Positions 8,779 through 17,600 of a stretch of 64,000 bases of DNA are shown piece after piece. The position numbers were made by a program, and so were the translations under genes. Under the pieces are notes generated by a model. That model saw only the letters and a program-made list of their open reading frames with translations, was not told the origin of the DNA and did not search any database. Every line of letters begins with the position of its first letter. The stretch's first letter is position 1. This stretch comes from Streptomyces sp. TRM49041. GTDB lineage: Bacteria > Actinomycetota > Actinomycetes > Streptomycetales > Streptomycetaceae. The DNA lies in assembly GCF_008271805.1 (NCBI RefSeq), contig NZ_VSRY01000103.1:124001-188000 (forward strand), given 5' to 3'.

Positions 8779-8800
8779 GCGTCAGGGAGGAGTGGGTGCT

Positions 8801-9190
8801 GTGATTCCGTACGCGTCCCCGCACGGCGACAAGCCGGAGGGACCCGTTTCCGCGGCGATCATCGCCGCGGGGGTCGGGGCGGCAGCCCTCGGTCTTCTCA
8901 CGTCTTTGGCCGAGGCCAGTGAGCCGGTCAAGGAGTGGCTGGCGTGGAGCGGACCCGTCGGGCCGCTCTCCGGGAAGGTCCTCCTGGCGCTCGTCGTCTG
9001 GGTCGTGGCCTGGGCCGGACTCCATCTGGCGCTGCGGAAGCGCGCGGTCGAGACCACGCGCGCGCTGGTCGTCGCCCTCGTACTCGTCGGTATCGGTGTA
9101 CTGGGCACCTTCCCCCTGTTCTTCGAGCTGTTCGCCACCGCGTCGGCACCGCTTGCGCCGGGTGCCGAAGCGCCTAGCGTGGAGTTGTAG
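8801..9190 (+). CDS. Small three-helix membrane protein, unknown function
   Basis: A 129-residue protein with three predicted membrane helices (about residues 18-35, 55-75 and 85-108) and short soluble ends. The GTG start at 8801 lies 8-9 nt after GGGAGGAG; another GTG at 8792 overlaps that ribosome site. It follows the 170-residue membrane protein by 22 bp in the same direction and precedes the DUF1326 gene by 118 bp. No family is recognised with confidence. Pairing with the previous protein suggests a membrane module, possibly redox or transport related. Confidence 0.65.
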   Translation: MIPYASPHGDKPEGPVSAAIIAAGVGAAALGLLTSLAEASEPVKEWLAWSGPVGPLSGKVLLALVVWVVAWAGLHLALRKRAVETTRALVVALVLVGIGVLGTFPLFFELFATASAPLAPGAEAPSVEL

Positions 9191-9308
9191 GCAGTTCAAC
9201 GGGTGCGGAGGTCGTGAACGGGCGGCTCGATACCCCTGTGCCGGGTCCTTCCGCTCCACCTCCACCTCGCTCGGGGAGCAGTCCAGAGAGGCGGGAGGAT
9301 GAATCACC

Positions 9309-9932
9309 ATGACGTGGAGTATCTCCGGCAGTTACGCGGCTGGTTGCTCGTGCGTGGTCGTCTGCGGATGCCCGGTCGACGCGAAGCCGCGCGACGCGCA
9401 GGGCCGTGAGGAGTGCGTGGGCATGACCGTGTTCCATGTGGCCGACGGCCGCTTGGACGACACGGATCTGTCCGGAGTCGACTTCGCCCTCTACAACCAC
9501 TTCCCCTCGAATCTGACGTCCGGCGGCTGGAAGGTCGGCATCGTCGTCGACGAGGGCGCCAGCGACGGACAGGCCGCCGCGCTGGAGCGCATCCTCTCCG
9601 GCGACGAGGGCGGCACTTTCGGCGAACTGTCGCAGTTCTTCGGCGAGTACCTCGGCCTGGAACGTGCGGCCGTGGGGCTGTCGGACGGGGAGAAGACGCG
9701 GATATCGGTCGGCGGCAAGACCGATATCGAGTACGAGCCGGTCACCGGAGCCGACGGCAGCCCCACCACGGTGAAGAACGCGCCGTTCGGGTTCGCCCCG
9801 GAGTACGGGATCGGCAGGGCTTCCGGCCAGTCGAACGCCTTCGGGCTCTCCTTCGACGCCGCCTACGGGGAAAGGGGTGACTTCCGGTTCAGCAGCGAGC
9901 AGCCCGAGGGCGCGCCCGCCGGGCGTGGCTGA
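9309..9932 (+). CDS. DUF1326 domain-containing protein
   Basis: A 207-residue soluble protein of the DUF1326 family. The diagnostic N-terminus is WSISGSYAAGCSC followed by VVCGCPV, giving a cluster of four Cys residues in the first 30 positions that may bind a metal. Function is unknown in the family. GGGAGGA precedes the ATG. It is convergent with the DUF2182 membrane protein at 10062-10868; DUF1326 and DUF2182 genes are frequently adjacent in bacterial genomes and probably act together at the membrane. A hairpin terminator sits between the two genes. Confidence 0.88.
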   Translation: MTWSISGSYAAGCSCVVVCGCPVDAKPRDAQGREECVGMTVFHVADGRLDDTDLSGVDFALYNHFPSNLTSGGWKVGIVVDEGASDGQAAALERILSGDEGGTFGELSQFFGEYLGLERAAVGLSDGEKTRISVGGKTDIEYEPVTGADGSPTTVKNAPFGFAPEYGIGRASGQSNAFGLSFDAAYGERGDFRFSSEQPEGAPAGRG

Positions 9933-10001
9933 GGTCCTGAGCGAAGCGACCAGAGCGCACGCGGCACATCACGCAGCACAGCACACCACGCAGCACACCA
10001 G

Positions 10002-10031
10002 GGCGGGACGCCACACCAGTGGTGTCCCGCC
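10002..10031. terminator. Bidirectional hairpin between DUF1326 and DUF2182 genes
   Basis: GGCGGGAC (10002-10009) pairs with GTCCCGCC (10024-10031), with additional internal pairing around CACACCA/TGGTG. It sits between two convergent genes. Just upstream (9965-10000) is a CACGCAGCACA-type short repeat. Confidence 0.6.
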
Positions 10032-10061
10032 TCCGCATGTCCGCCGCTACGCGCGCGTACG

Positions 10062-10868
10062 TCACATCCCGCCGTGCTGCGCCGCCTGCAGCCCCGGCAG
10101 CATCCAGTCCTGGAACACCGCCAGCACGCCCAGCACCACGAACGCCACCCCGATGCCCCGGCCCAGCCACGGCCCCCAGCGCCACAGCTTCTCCAGGAAG
10201 ATCACGGCCGCGAGCCCGGCCATGGCCGCCACGTTCATCATGCCCAGCGGAACGAGGACGATCATCAGGCCCCAGCAACAGCCCACGCAGTACAGCCCGT
10301 GGTGCACGCCCACGCGCAGGTCACGGCCGCGGGGGCGGAAACCGGCGTAGCGCATCAGGTGACCGAAGGGGTCGCGGCAGTGCCGCAGGCAGACGGACTT
10401 GAGCGGACCCAGCTGGTAGAGCCCTGCCAGCAGGAACGCGGTGGCGCCCAGCCAGTGCCCGGCCGCCGGGTCCTGTTCCACCAGCCACCCGGCGCCCGCC
10501 AGCGCCCCGTACGCGGCCAGCCCGAAGGCGGTCCACGCCAGCAGGTAGCCCCCGGCGAACTCGGTGATCCGGACCGCCCTGACCACGCCCGTCGACTGCC
10601 GCCCGATGGCCCGCGCCCAGGTGATGGCCACGGGGGCGACCGACGGAAACATCATCGCCACCATCATGACGACCCAGAGGAGCAGGAAGAGCGGGAGCGC
10701 GAGGCCCATCGTGCCGGGTTCCATGCCCGGCCCCATGTCACGGGCCTGGGCGACCGTGAGCAGCCAGGCGAGCGCCGCGAGCAGGGCCATCAGGGCCCAT
10801 CCCGTGACCAGGTCCCGGCGCCGGAGCCACGACGAGGCACGGGCGGTCCGTACTGCTGGCGCGCTCAC
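10062..10868 (-). CDS. DUF2182 domain-containing membrane protein (predicted metal-binding)
   Basis: A roughly 268-residue integral membrane protein with about seven transmembrane helices. It carries the DUF2182 hallmarks: a WVVMMVAMMFPS helix, a CLRHCRDPFG segment and HHGLYCVGCCWGLM near the C-terminal third, where Cys, His and Met residues suggest metal binding. The start is uncertain: GTG at 10868 has only a poorly spaced GGAG, and the longer reading frame upstream is Arg/Ala-rich and crosses a repeat tract. It is convergent with the DUF1326 gene, the usual partner of this family. A role in copper or other metal handling is a reasonable but unproven guess. Confidence 0.85.
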   Translation of the reverse strand: MSAPAVRTARASSWLRRRDLVTGWALMALLAALAWLLTVAQARDMGPGMEPGTMGLALPLFLLLWVVMMVAMMFPSVAPVAITWARAIGRQSTGVVRAVRITEFAGGYLLAWTAFGLAAYGALAGAGWLVEQDPAAGHWLGATAFLLAGLYQLGPLKSVCLRHCRDPFGHLMRYAGFRPRGRDLRVGVHHGLYCVGCCWGLMIVLVPLGMMNVAAMAGLAAVIFLEKLWRWGPWLGRGIGVAFVVLGVLAVFQDWMLPGLQAAQHGGM

Positions 10869-10971
10869 GTCTCCAGCACAACACGGTGCCACCGATGCCG
10901 CGACCGCTGCGCGTTCGCCCGGTCGGGGGTCGCCGGGTCGCCGCGCGGCCCCGGCCGCCGCACGCTGCTCG

Positions 10972-11040
10972 TACACGTACATCCACACGTACACGCAGCC
11001 ACATACACGCAGGCACGTACACGCGGGCGCAGACGCACCC
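10972..11040. repeat. Degenerate ACACGT/ACACGC microsatellite-like tract
   Basis: Repeated ACACG-containing hexamers (for example CGTACACGTACATCCACACG) alternate purine and pyrimidine for about 65 bp just upstream of the 11068 gene. This low-complexity tract is unlike the surrounding GC-rich sequence. Confidence 0.6.
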
Positions 11041-11067
11041 CGTCCGCATACGGCGAGAGGGCAGGCC

Positions 11068-11538
11068 ATGAGCGACACAGCGGGTCACGGGCACGATCAA
11101 GCCCCCGGACACGCCCGGGCCCACCACGAAAGCCAGCCCCCGCCTCCGGCCACGGGCGGCTGGGCGTCCGCGGGGGCGATGCTCGCCGGGGTGCTCCTCC
11201 TCGTGGAGGGCGTGCTGGGGACGCTCCAGGGCATCGTCGGGATCGTCGAGGACGATGTGTACGGCAGGATCATCGGGGACTACGTCTTCGAGTTCACCGT
11301 CATGACGTGGGGCTGGATCCACCTGGCCCTCGGCCTCCTCCTCGCGGCTGTCGGCTGGGGCGTCCTGCGCGGCGCGTCCTGGGCGAAGGTGACCGGTGTG
11401 GCGCTTGCCGCGCTCGCGGTCATCGCCAATTTCGTCTGGCTGCCCTACCAGCCGGTCTGGGGCTTCATCTCGATCGCGATCGGTGTGTTCGTCATCTGGG
11501 CGCTGGCCGGCGTCGACACCCCTCCCGCACTCCACTGA
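11068..11538 (+). CDS. DUF7144-type four-helix membrane protein
   Basis: A 156-residue protein with a hydrophilic, His-rich N-terminus (GHGHDQAPGHARAHH) and four membrane helices at about residues 32-55, 72-95, 100-120 and 125-145. The pattern GVLLLVEGVLGTLQGI, then WGWIHLALG, then the terminal FISIAIGVFVIWAL matches the widespread actinobacterial DUF7144 membrane family, of unknown function. The ATG at 11068 follows GAGAGGG. The His-rich leader is unusual for a small membrane protein and may bind metal. It stands alone between the divergent DUF2182 gene and the YqiJ/flotillin cluster. Confidence 0.75.
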   Translation: MSDTAGHGHDQAPGHARAHHESQPPPPATGGWASAGAMLAGVLLLVEGVLGTLQGIVGIVEDDVYGRIIGDYVFEFTVMTWGWIHLALGLLLAAVGWGVLRGASWAKVTGVALAALAVIANFVWLPYQPVWGFISIAIGVFVIWALAGVDTPPALH

Positions 11539-11593
11539 GCCCTGATGACACGTCAGTAGGCCGGCGCGTCCTCGGCATCAAGGCGCCGTAAAG

Positions 11594-11612
11594 ATTGCCG
11601 GAATCCGGCAAT
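11594..11612. promoter_or_regulatory. Palindrome upstream of the YqiJ-flotillin cluster
   Basis: ATTGCCGG-AAT-CCGGCAAT, a perfect 8-bp inverted repeat with a 3-nt spacer, about 140 bp upstream of the first gene of the cluster. The form is typical of a dimeric repressor site; no regulator gene is adjacent. Confidence 0.4.
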
Positions 11613-11754
11613 GCACAAGCCCCCCTCCCCCTGTCAGGATGCATACATCGGAAACGGGGGCACCGAGCCGGTGCCGGGATGCGGAAGCGCGCATGCCCCG
11701 GCATCGGTTTCTCGGTGACTCCGTTGGATCGGAGTGGCAAGGGAGGCCGGAGAG

Positions 11755-12354
11755 ATGCGCGAGTTCTACACCGCGTCGATCGGCTTCCCCACCTTCTTCT
11801 TCACCGCCGCGCTCGTCATCGTCATCGGCTTCTGGCTCCTGGTGCTGTTCGGCGCCGCCGACGCCGACGGCTTCGACGGGGACGTCCCCCTGGGCGCGCT
11901 CGGACTCGGCGGGCTGCCCGTCACGGTCGCCGTGTCCGCGGTGACCGTCACCGGCTGGTTCACCGGCCTCGCCGGCACGGTCGTACTCAACCGGCTGACC
12001 GGCCCCGGGCTCGTACGCGCCCTGCTCTCGGTCGTGCTGCTCGCCGTCGCGCTCCTGGCGGCCCATCAGGTGACGCGGCTGCTCGCCCGGCTGTGGCACT
12101 CCCTCCGTCCTCATGAACCCGCGCCGTCCCGGCGTGACTTCATCGGGCAGTCCTGCACCATCCGCACCGGGCGGGTGGACGGCGGATTCGGCCAGGCGGA
12201 GGTCGCGGTGCGGGACGGTTCCACGGCCGTCGTCCAGGTCCGGCAACAGGACGGCGAGCCGCCGCTCACCCGCGGCTCCACCGGACTGCTGTACGCGTAC
12301 GACGACGACGGCGGGTTCTTCTGGGTCACCCCGCAGCCTCTCGGCGCCGCCTGA
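11755..12354 (+). CDS. YqiJ/NfeD-like membrane protein with C-terminal OB-fold
   Basis: A 199-residue membrane protein. Three transmembrane helices are visible (about residues 12-32, 50-75 and 85-108), followed by a cytoplasmic OB-fold-like beta domain (about 125-190) with the pattern IGQSCTIRTGRVDGGFGQAEV. This architecture matches YqiJ/YuaF proteins that accompany flotillins. The ATG at 11755 follows GGGAGG by 8 nt; a GTG 21 nt upstream is the alternative. It begins a same-strand set with the flotillin (107 bp downstream) and the giant ATPase, and probably helps assemble or anchor the flotillin scaffold in the membrane. Confidence 0.8.
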   Translation: MREFYTASIGFPTFFFTAALVIVIGFWLLVLFGAADADGFDGDVPLGALGLGGLPVTVAVSAVTVTGWFTGLAGTVVLNRLTGPGLVRALLSVVLLAVALLAAHQVTRLLARLWHSLRPHEPAPSRRDFIGQSCTIRTGRVDGGFGQAEVAVRDGSTAVVQVRQQDGEPPLTRGSTGLLYAYDDDGGFFWVTPQPLGAA

Positions 12355-12461
12355 CCACCTCGCCCGACCACCTCGCCCGACCACCACCCCGGGCCCGTAA
12401 CCACGCGCTCCCGCGCCGCGCCGCGCTCCGCTCGCGCGCGCCTCACTCGCAAGGATTCTTC

Positions 12462-14549
12462 ATGGATGCCATCACCTGGGGCATCGGTGTGCTCATCGCC
12501 GTTGTCCTGCTGATCGTGATCGCGACACTCCTCGTCATCACCCGGCTCTTCCGGAAGGTAGAGCAGGGCCAGGCCCTCATCGTGTCGAAGATGCGCAAGG
12601 TCGATGTGACCTTCACCGGGCAGGTCGTCCTGCCGGTGCTGCACAAGGCCGAGGTCATGGACATCTCGCTGAAGACGATCGAGATCGCCCGCATCGGCCG
12701 CGAGGGCCTGATCTGCGGTGACAACCTGCGCGCCGACATCCGGATCTCGTTCTACATCCGGGTCAACAAGACGGTGGAGGACGTCCTCAAGGTCGCCCAG
12801 GCCATCGGCACCGCCCACGCCAGCGACATCCAGATGCTCCAGAGGACCTTCGCGCCGAAGTTCTCCGAGGCGCTCAAGACGGTCGGCAAGCAGATGGACT
12901 TCTCCGACCTCTACGACCAGCGGCAGGAACTCCGGGACCGGATCATCGCCGTCATCGGCACCGACCTCAACGGCTACAGCCTCGAGGACGTGGCGATCGA
13001 CTACCTGGAGCAGACGCCCCTCAGCCAGCTGGACTCCGACAACATCCTGGACGCACAGGGCATCCGCAAGATCACCGAGCTGACCGCCGTCGAGCACGTC
13101 CGCACCAACGAGTTCCGGCAGCACGAACAGAAGGAGATCACCCGGCAGAACGTCGACGCCCGCGAGGCCATCCTGGAGCTGGAACGCCGCCAGGCCGACG
13201 CCGAGATCAAGCAGCGTCGCGAGATCGAGACCGTACGGGCCCGTGAGGAGGCCGAGACCGCGCGCGTCGTCGAGGAGGAGCGGCTCCGGGCCCAGAGCGC
13301 CTTCCTCCGCACGGAGGAGCAGCTGGGCGTGCAGCGGGAGAACCAGGCCCGGGAGATCGCCGTCGCCGAGAAGAACCGCGAGCGGGTCATCGCCATCGAG
13401 AACGAGCGCATCGAGAAGGACCGCCAGCTGGAGGCGATCGCCCGCGACCGGGAGACCTCGCTGACCCGGATCTCCGCCGAGAAGGAGGTCGAGGCCGAGC
13501 GCCGCGACATCGCCGAGGTGATCCGGGAGCGCGTCGCCGTGGACCGCACGGTCGCCGAGCAGGAGGAGTCCATCAAGCGGCTGCGCGCCGTCGAGGAGGC
13601 CGAGCGCGAGCGCCAGTCCGTCATCATCGCCGCCGAGGCGGAGGCACAGGAGAGGCTGGTCAAGGACATCAAGGCCGCGGAGGCCGCCGAGCAGGCGGCC
13701 GTGCACCGCGCCGCCGAGGAGCTGACCCTGGCGGAGGCCCGGCTGAAGTCCGCCGACCTCGACGCGCAGGCGAAGCTGCGGCTCGCGGAGGGCGTCCAGG
13801 CCGAGACCGCCGCCGAGGGGCTGGCCGCCGTCCAGGTGCGCGACGCCGAGGCGGAGGTCATCGAGAAGGCCGGCCTCGCGGAGGCGCAGGCCACCGAGGC
13901 GCGGCTCAAGGCGGAGGCCCAGGGCGAGCGGGCGAAGGCACTCGCGGAGGCGGAGGGCCGACGGGCCCAGGCCCTCGCGGAGGCCGAGGCGATCGCCGAG
14001 CGGCTCAAGGCGGAGGCCCAGGGCATCAACGAGAAGGCCGTCGCCATGGCCGCCCTCGACGAGGCGTCCCGCGGCCACGAGGAGTACCGGCTCCGTCTGG
14101 AGGCCGAGAAGGACATCCGGCTCGCCGGGCTCGACGCCCAGCGGCAGATCGCGGAGGCCCAGGCCACGGTGCTCGCCACCGGACTGGAGAAGGCCGACAT
14201 CAACATCGTCGGCGGCGAGTCCGCGTTCTTCGACCGCATCGTCGGCGCGATGTCGCTCGGCAAGAGCGTGGACGGGTTCATGGACCAGTCGAAGACCGCG
14301 CAGACCCTGGCCAAGCCGTGGCTGGACGGGTCGGCGGACTTCACCGAGGACGTGACCCGGGTGCTCAGCTCGCTGTCCACCGGCGACGTGCAGAACATGA
14401 CCGTGTCCGCGCTGCTGATGAAGCTCATGGGGCAGGGCGGCGGCGTCGAGAGCAGCCCCGAGCTGCGCAGGCTGCTGGACGCGGCTGACCGGTTGGGGCT
14501 GTCGGAGACGCCCGTGGCCGCACTGAACGGTACGCCCGCCGAGGTCTGA
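12462..14549 (+). CDS. Flotillin-family (SPFH/band 7) membrane scaffold protein
   Basis: A 695-residue flotillin. One N-terminal membrane helix (about residues 5-28) is followed by an SPFH domain (about 30-210) and a very long charged coiled coil (about 220-590) built of Glu/Ala/Arg heptads, with many ALAEAE and RLKAEAQG-like repeats. The C-terminal 100 residues are the flotillin tail. Flotillins form oligomeric membrane microdomain scaffolds. It is longer than YuaF-partner FloT proteins (about 500 residues) and closer to the YqiK type. It lies between the OB-fold membrane protein and the AAA ATPase; a strong terminator separates it from the latter. Confidence 0.92.
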   Translation: MDAITWGIGVLIAVVLLIVIATLLVITRLFRKVEQGQALIVSKMRKVDVTFTGQVVLPVLHKAEVMDISLKTIEIARIGREGLICGDNLRADIRISFYIRVNKTVEDVLKVAQAIGTAHASDIQMLQRTFAPKFSEALKTVGKQMDFSDLYDQRQELRDRIIAVIGTDLNGYSLEDVAIDYLEQTPLSQLDSDNILDAQGIRKITELTAVEHVRTNEFRQHEQKEITRQNVDAREAILELERRQADAEIKQRREIETVRAREEAETARVVEEERLRAQSAFLRTEEQLGVQRENQAREIAVAEKNRERVIAIENERIEKDRQLEAIARDRETSLTRISAEKEVEAERRDIAEVIRERVAVDRTVAEQEESIKRLRAVEEAERERQSVIIAAEAEAQERLVKDIKAAEAAEQAAVHRAAEELTLAEARLKSADLDAQAKLRLAEGVQAETAAEGLAAVQVRDAEAEVIEKAGLAEAQATEARLKAEAQGERAKALAEAEGRRAQALAEAEAIAERLKAEAQGINEKAVAMAALDEASRGHEEYRLRLEAEKDIRLAGLDAQRQIAEAQATVLATGLEKADINIVGGESAFFDRIVGAMSLGKSVDGFMDQSKTAQTLAKPWLDGSADFTEDVTRVLSSLSTGDVQNMTVSALLMKLMGQGGGVESSPELRRLLDAADRLGLSETPVAALNGTPAEV

Positions 14550-14570
14550 TCGGACCTGACAGGCGTACAG

Positions 14571-14615
14571 GGCCCGGAGCTGCCGTCACGGGGGGCAGCA
14601 GCTCCGGGCCGTTTT
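14571..14615 (+). terminator. Intrinsic terminator with T-run after the flotillin gene
   Basis: GGCCCGGAGCTGC (14571-14583) pairs perfectly with 14598-14610, giving a 13-bp stem and 14-nt loop, followed by GTTTTT. This is a textbook factor-independent terminator, only about 25 bp before the ATPase start codon, so the ATPase is either expressed by read-through or translated from an RNA starting inside this gap. Confidence 0.85.
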
Positions 14616-14639
14616 TCTCGAAGAGGGAGACCAGCGAGG

Positions 14640-17600
14640 ATGAGCAGCAGCACCCAAACCACCGTCGACGCCGCTTCCTACGACGTCCTCCGGGAGCGGC
14701 TCGCCGCCCAGGGCGCCGAACTCGCCCGCCGTGCCGAGGCGCTGAACGACCGACGGATCGAGGTGTTCGGCTCCACCGAGCTGCGGCTGGCCGGCACGGA
14801 GCGGCTGCGCACCGAGGGCCCTGCCGCGGGGCGGGACGTCGTCGCCGTCGGTGACGCCCTGCTGTTCGGCTACAACAGCACGGTCGTGGGCGAGGTCGGG
14901 GTGGCCGACGTCTTCGCGCTGCACGGCCGCGACGACCTGGAGCCGCTGCCGTACGACGCGGTGCCGGGGCTGCTGGACGACCCCGGTTTCGTACGGGAGT
15001 TCCAGGCACTGTACCGCTACTACCGCGAGTCGCGGCTGCTGCGGCTGCGACTCGTCGACGGCAAGCTGCTCGCCGTGTTCCGTACGGGCGAGACCGCCGC
15101 CGACATCCGGGTGCTGCGCTGGCGGCTGCGGACCGACGGGACGGTCGAGTTCATCGACGCGCGCGGGGAGCGTGACCACGTCCTGCCGCCCGCCCACGAC
15201 GTGACGTGGACGACGACGACCCGTGAGGACCACCGGACCGTCGACGGCACCCCTTATGCCCTGGTCCCGGGGGACGTGGACGTCCTCGTCGGCACGACCG
15301 GCGGGGCGCTGACCGTGCGGTGCGACGACCGGACCGTGCACGCGGAGCCGGTCACCGAGCCCCTCCAGTCCCTCGCCGACGCGGACATCGCCCACGCGCG
15401 CGTAGGGGCGCTGGTGCTGCTGCGCGTCCGCCCGTACAAGGAGGACACCGACCGGTACCTGGTCTTCCACACCACCAGCCGGGGCGTCGTCCGGCTCGAC
15501 GGGATCGGGCAGGCGTGCCGACGCCTCCCCGACGACCAGGGCGTCGTCTTCCCCGGCGGCTACTGCCTGTCCGACGGCGGCCACAAGACCTTCGACACCA
15601 CCGACACATCCGGGCTCGAGTTCGAGCGGGCGATCGTCTCGCCGAACGGCGAGGACGTGCTGTACGCCTTCCACGCGCGCGTGGAGGGCCGTACGCTCCT
15701 GCTCCCCTACAACCTCATCCGCAAGGCCGTCGCCGCGCCCGTCACGTGCCTCGGGTACGCCCTGTTCGACGACGGCACCCTGCACGTCCTGCGGGGCGCC
15801 GCTTCCGGACCGGGCTCCGAGGAGCACGCGCGCGTGCACCCGGTGCAGGTGTGGCGGAGCCCGTACGTATCCGACACGTACGCCGCGAGCCGCCCGGCCG
15901 GCACCGGCCCCCTGGAGCGGATCGGCAACCCCGACCTCGTCCGCGGCATCTCCGACTGCCTGTCCCTGGCCGAGGCGGCTTCCGGCCGGGCGGAGCCGAC
16001 GACCGAGGCGTACGAGGAGCTGCTCGCCGGGTGCGTCCGCGCCGCCGACGCGTACCACTGGCTGGGCGACCCGGAGCTGGGCGGCGTGCTGGAGCCGCTC
16101 ACCGGGATGCGGGAGACGGCCCAGCAGGTCCTCACCGAGTTCGCGGCGGTTCGCGCGCTGCGGCAGGAGGCCGCTGAGGCGCTCGCCGAGGCCGCCGCCC
16201 GGATCGCCACGCTCGTACGGCGCACCCGCGGCGAGGTGCCGCGGAGCGCACCCGAGTGGGTGGAGCGGCTCACCGGACTCCGCCGCGCCCAGGGCCGTCT
16301 GATGACGCTCAAGGAGATGCGGTACGCCGACACGGAGCGCATCGACGAGCTGGCCGCGGACGTGGACGGCGACCTGGCGGCGTTCGGCGGGCGGGCGGTC
16401 GAGTTCCTGTCCCGGGACGACGCGTTGGCCTCGTACGACGAGGAGGTGGAGCGGCTCACGGCGGACGCGGAGGACATCGCGACCGCCGCCGAGGCCGAGC
16501 CGCTGGCCGCGCGGATCGACGAGCAGTCGGCCGGGCTGCGCACGGTCACGGAGGTCGTGACGGGCCTGGACATCGGCGACGCGACCGTACGGACCGCCAT
16601 CCTGGAGCGGATCTCCACCGTCCTCGCCGGTGTCAACCGGGCGCGGGCCACGCTGGACGCGCGCCGCAGGGAGCTGGCGGCGGGCGAGTCCCGCGCGGAG
16701 TTCGCGGCGGAGACGGCGCTCCTCGGGCAGGCCGTGACGGGCGCGCTGGCCGCCGCGGACACACCCGAGGCATGCGACGACCAGTTGGCCGGGCTGCTGC
16801 TGCGGCTGGAGAACCTGGAGGCGCGGTTCGGCGCGTCCGACGAGGCGCTGGGCGTGCTGGGCGCGAAGCGCGACGAAGTGTACGAGGCGTTCGCGGCACG
16901 CAAGCAGACACTTCAGGACGAGCGGGCGCGGCACGCGGAGCGGCTCGCGTCGTCGGCGGCGCGCGTCCTGGACACGGTGACGCGGCGGCTGGCGTCGCTC
17001 GCCGACACGGACGAGATCAACACGTACTTCGCCTCCGACCCGCTGGTCGCCAAGGTGCGCCGCAGCGCGGAGGAACTGCGCGGGCTGGGCGACCTGGTGC
17101 GGGCCGAGGAGCTGGAGGGCAGGATCGCGGCCGCCCGGCAGGAGGCCGCGCGGGCCCTGCGCGACCGCACCGACCTGTACGCGGACGGCGGCGCGGCGAT
17201 CCGGCTGGGCCGGCACCGGTTCGCGGTGAACACCCAGCCGCTGGACCTGACGCTCGTCCCGTACGGCGAGGACGGTCCGGCGTTCGCCGTGACCGGCACG
17301 GACTACCGGGCGCCCGTCACGGACTCGGACCAGGACTTCGCGGAGACCAGGGCGTTCTGGGAGCAGAGCCTGCCGTCGGAGAACGCCGAGGTGTACCGGG
17401 GCGAGTACCTGGCGGCCCGGCTGCTCACCGAGCACGGCGCGGACGCGCTGCGGGCCTCCGCCGACCTGGGTGCCCTGGTGCGGGAGGCCGCGGAGGGCGC
17501 GTACGACGAGGGGTACGAGCACGGGGTCCACGACCGGGACGCGACGCTCGTCCTGGGTGCCCTGCTGCGGCTGCACGCCGGTGCCGGGCTGCTGCGGTAC

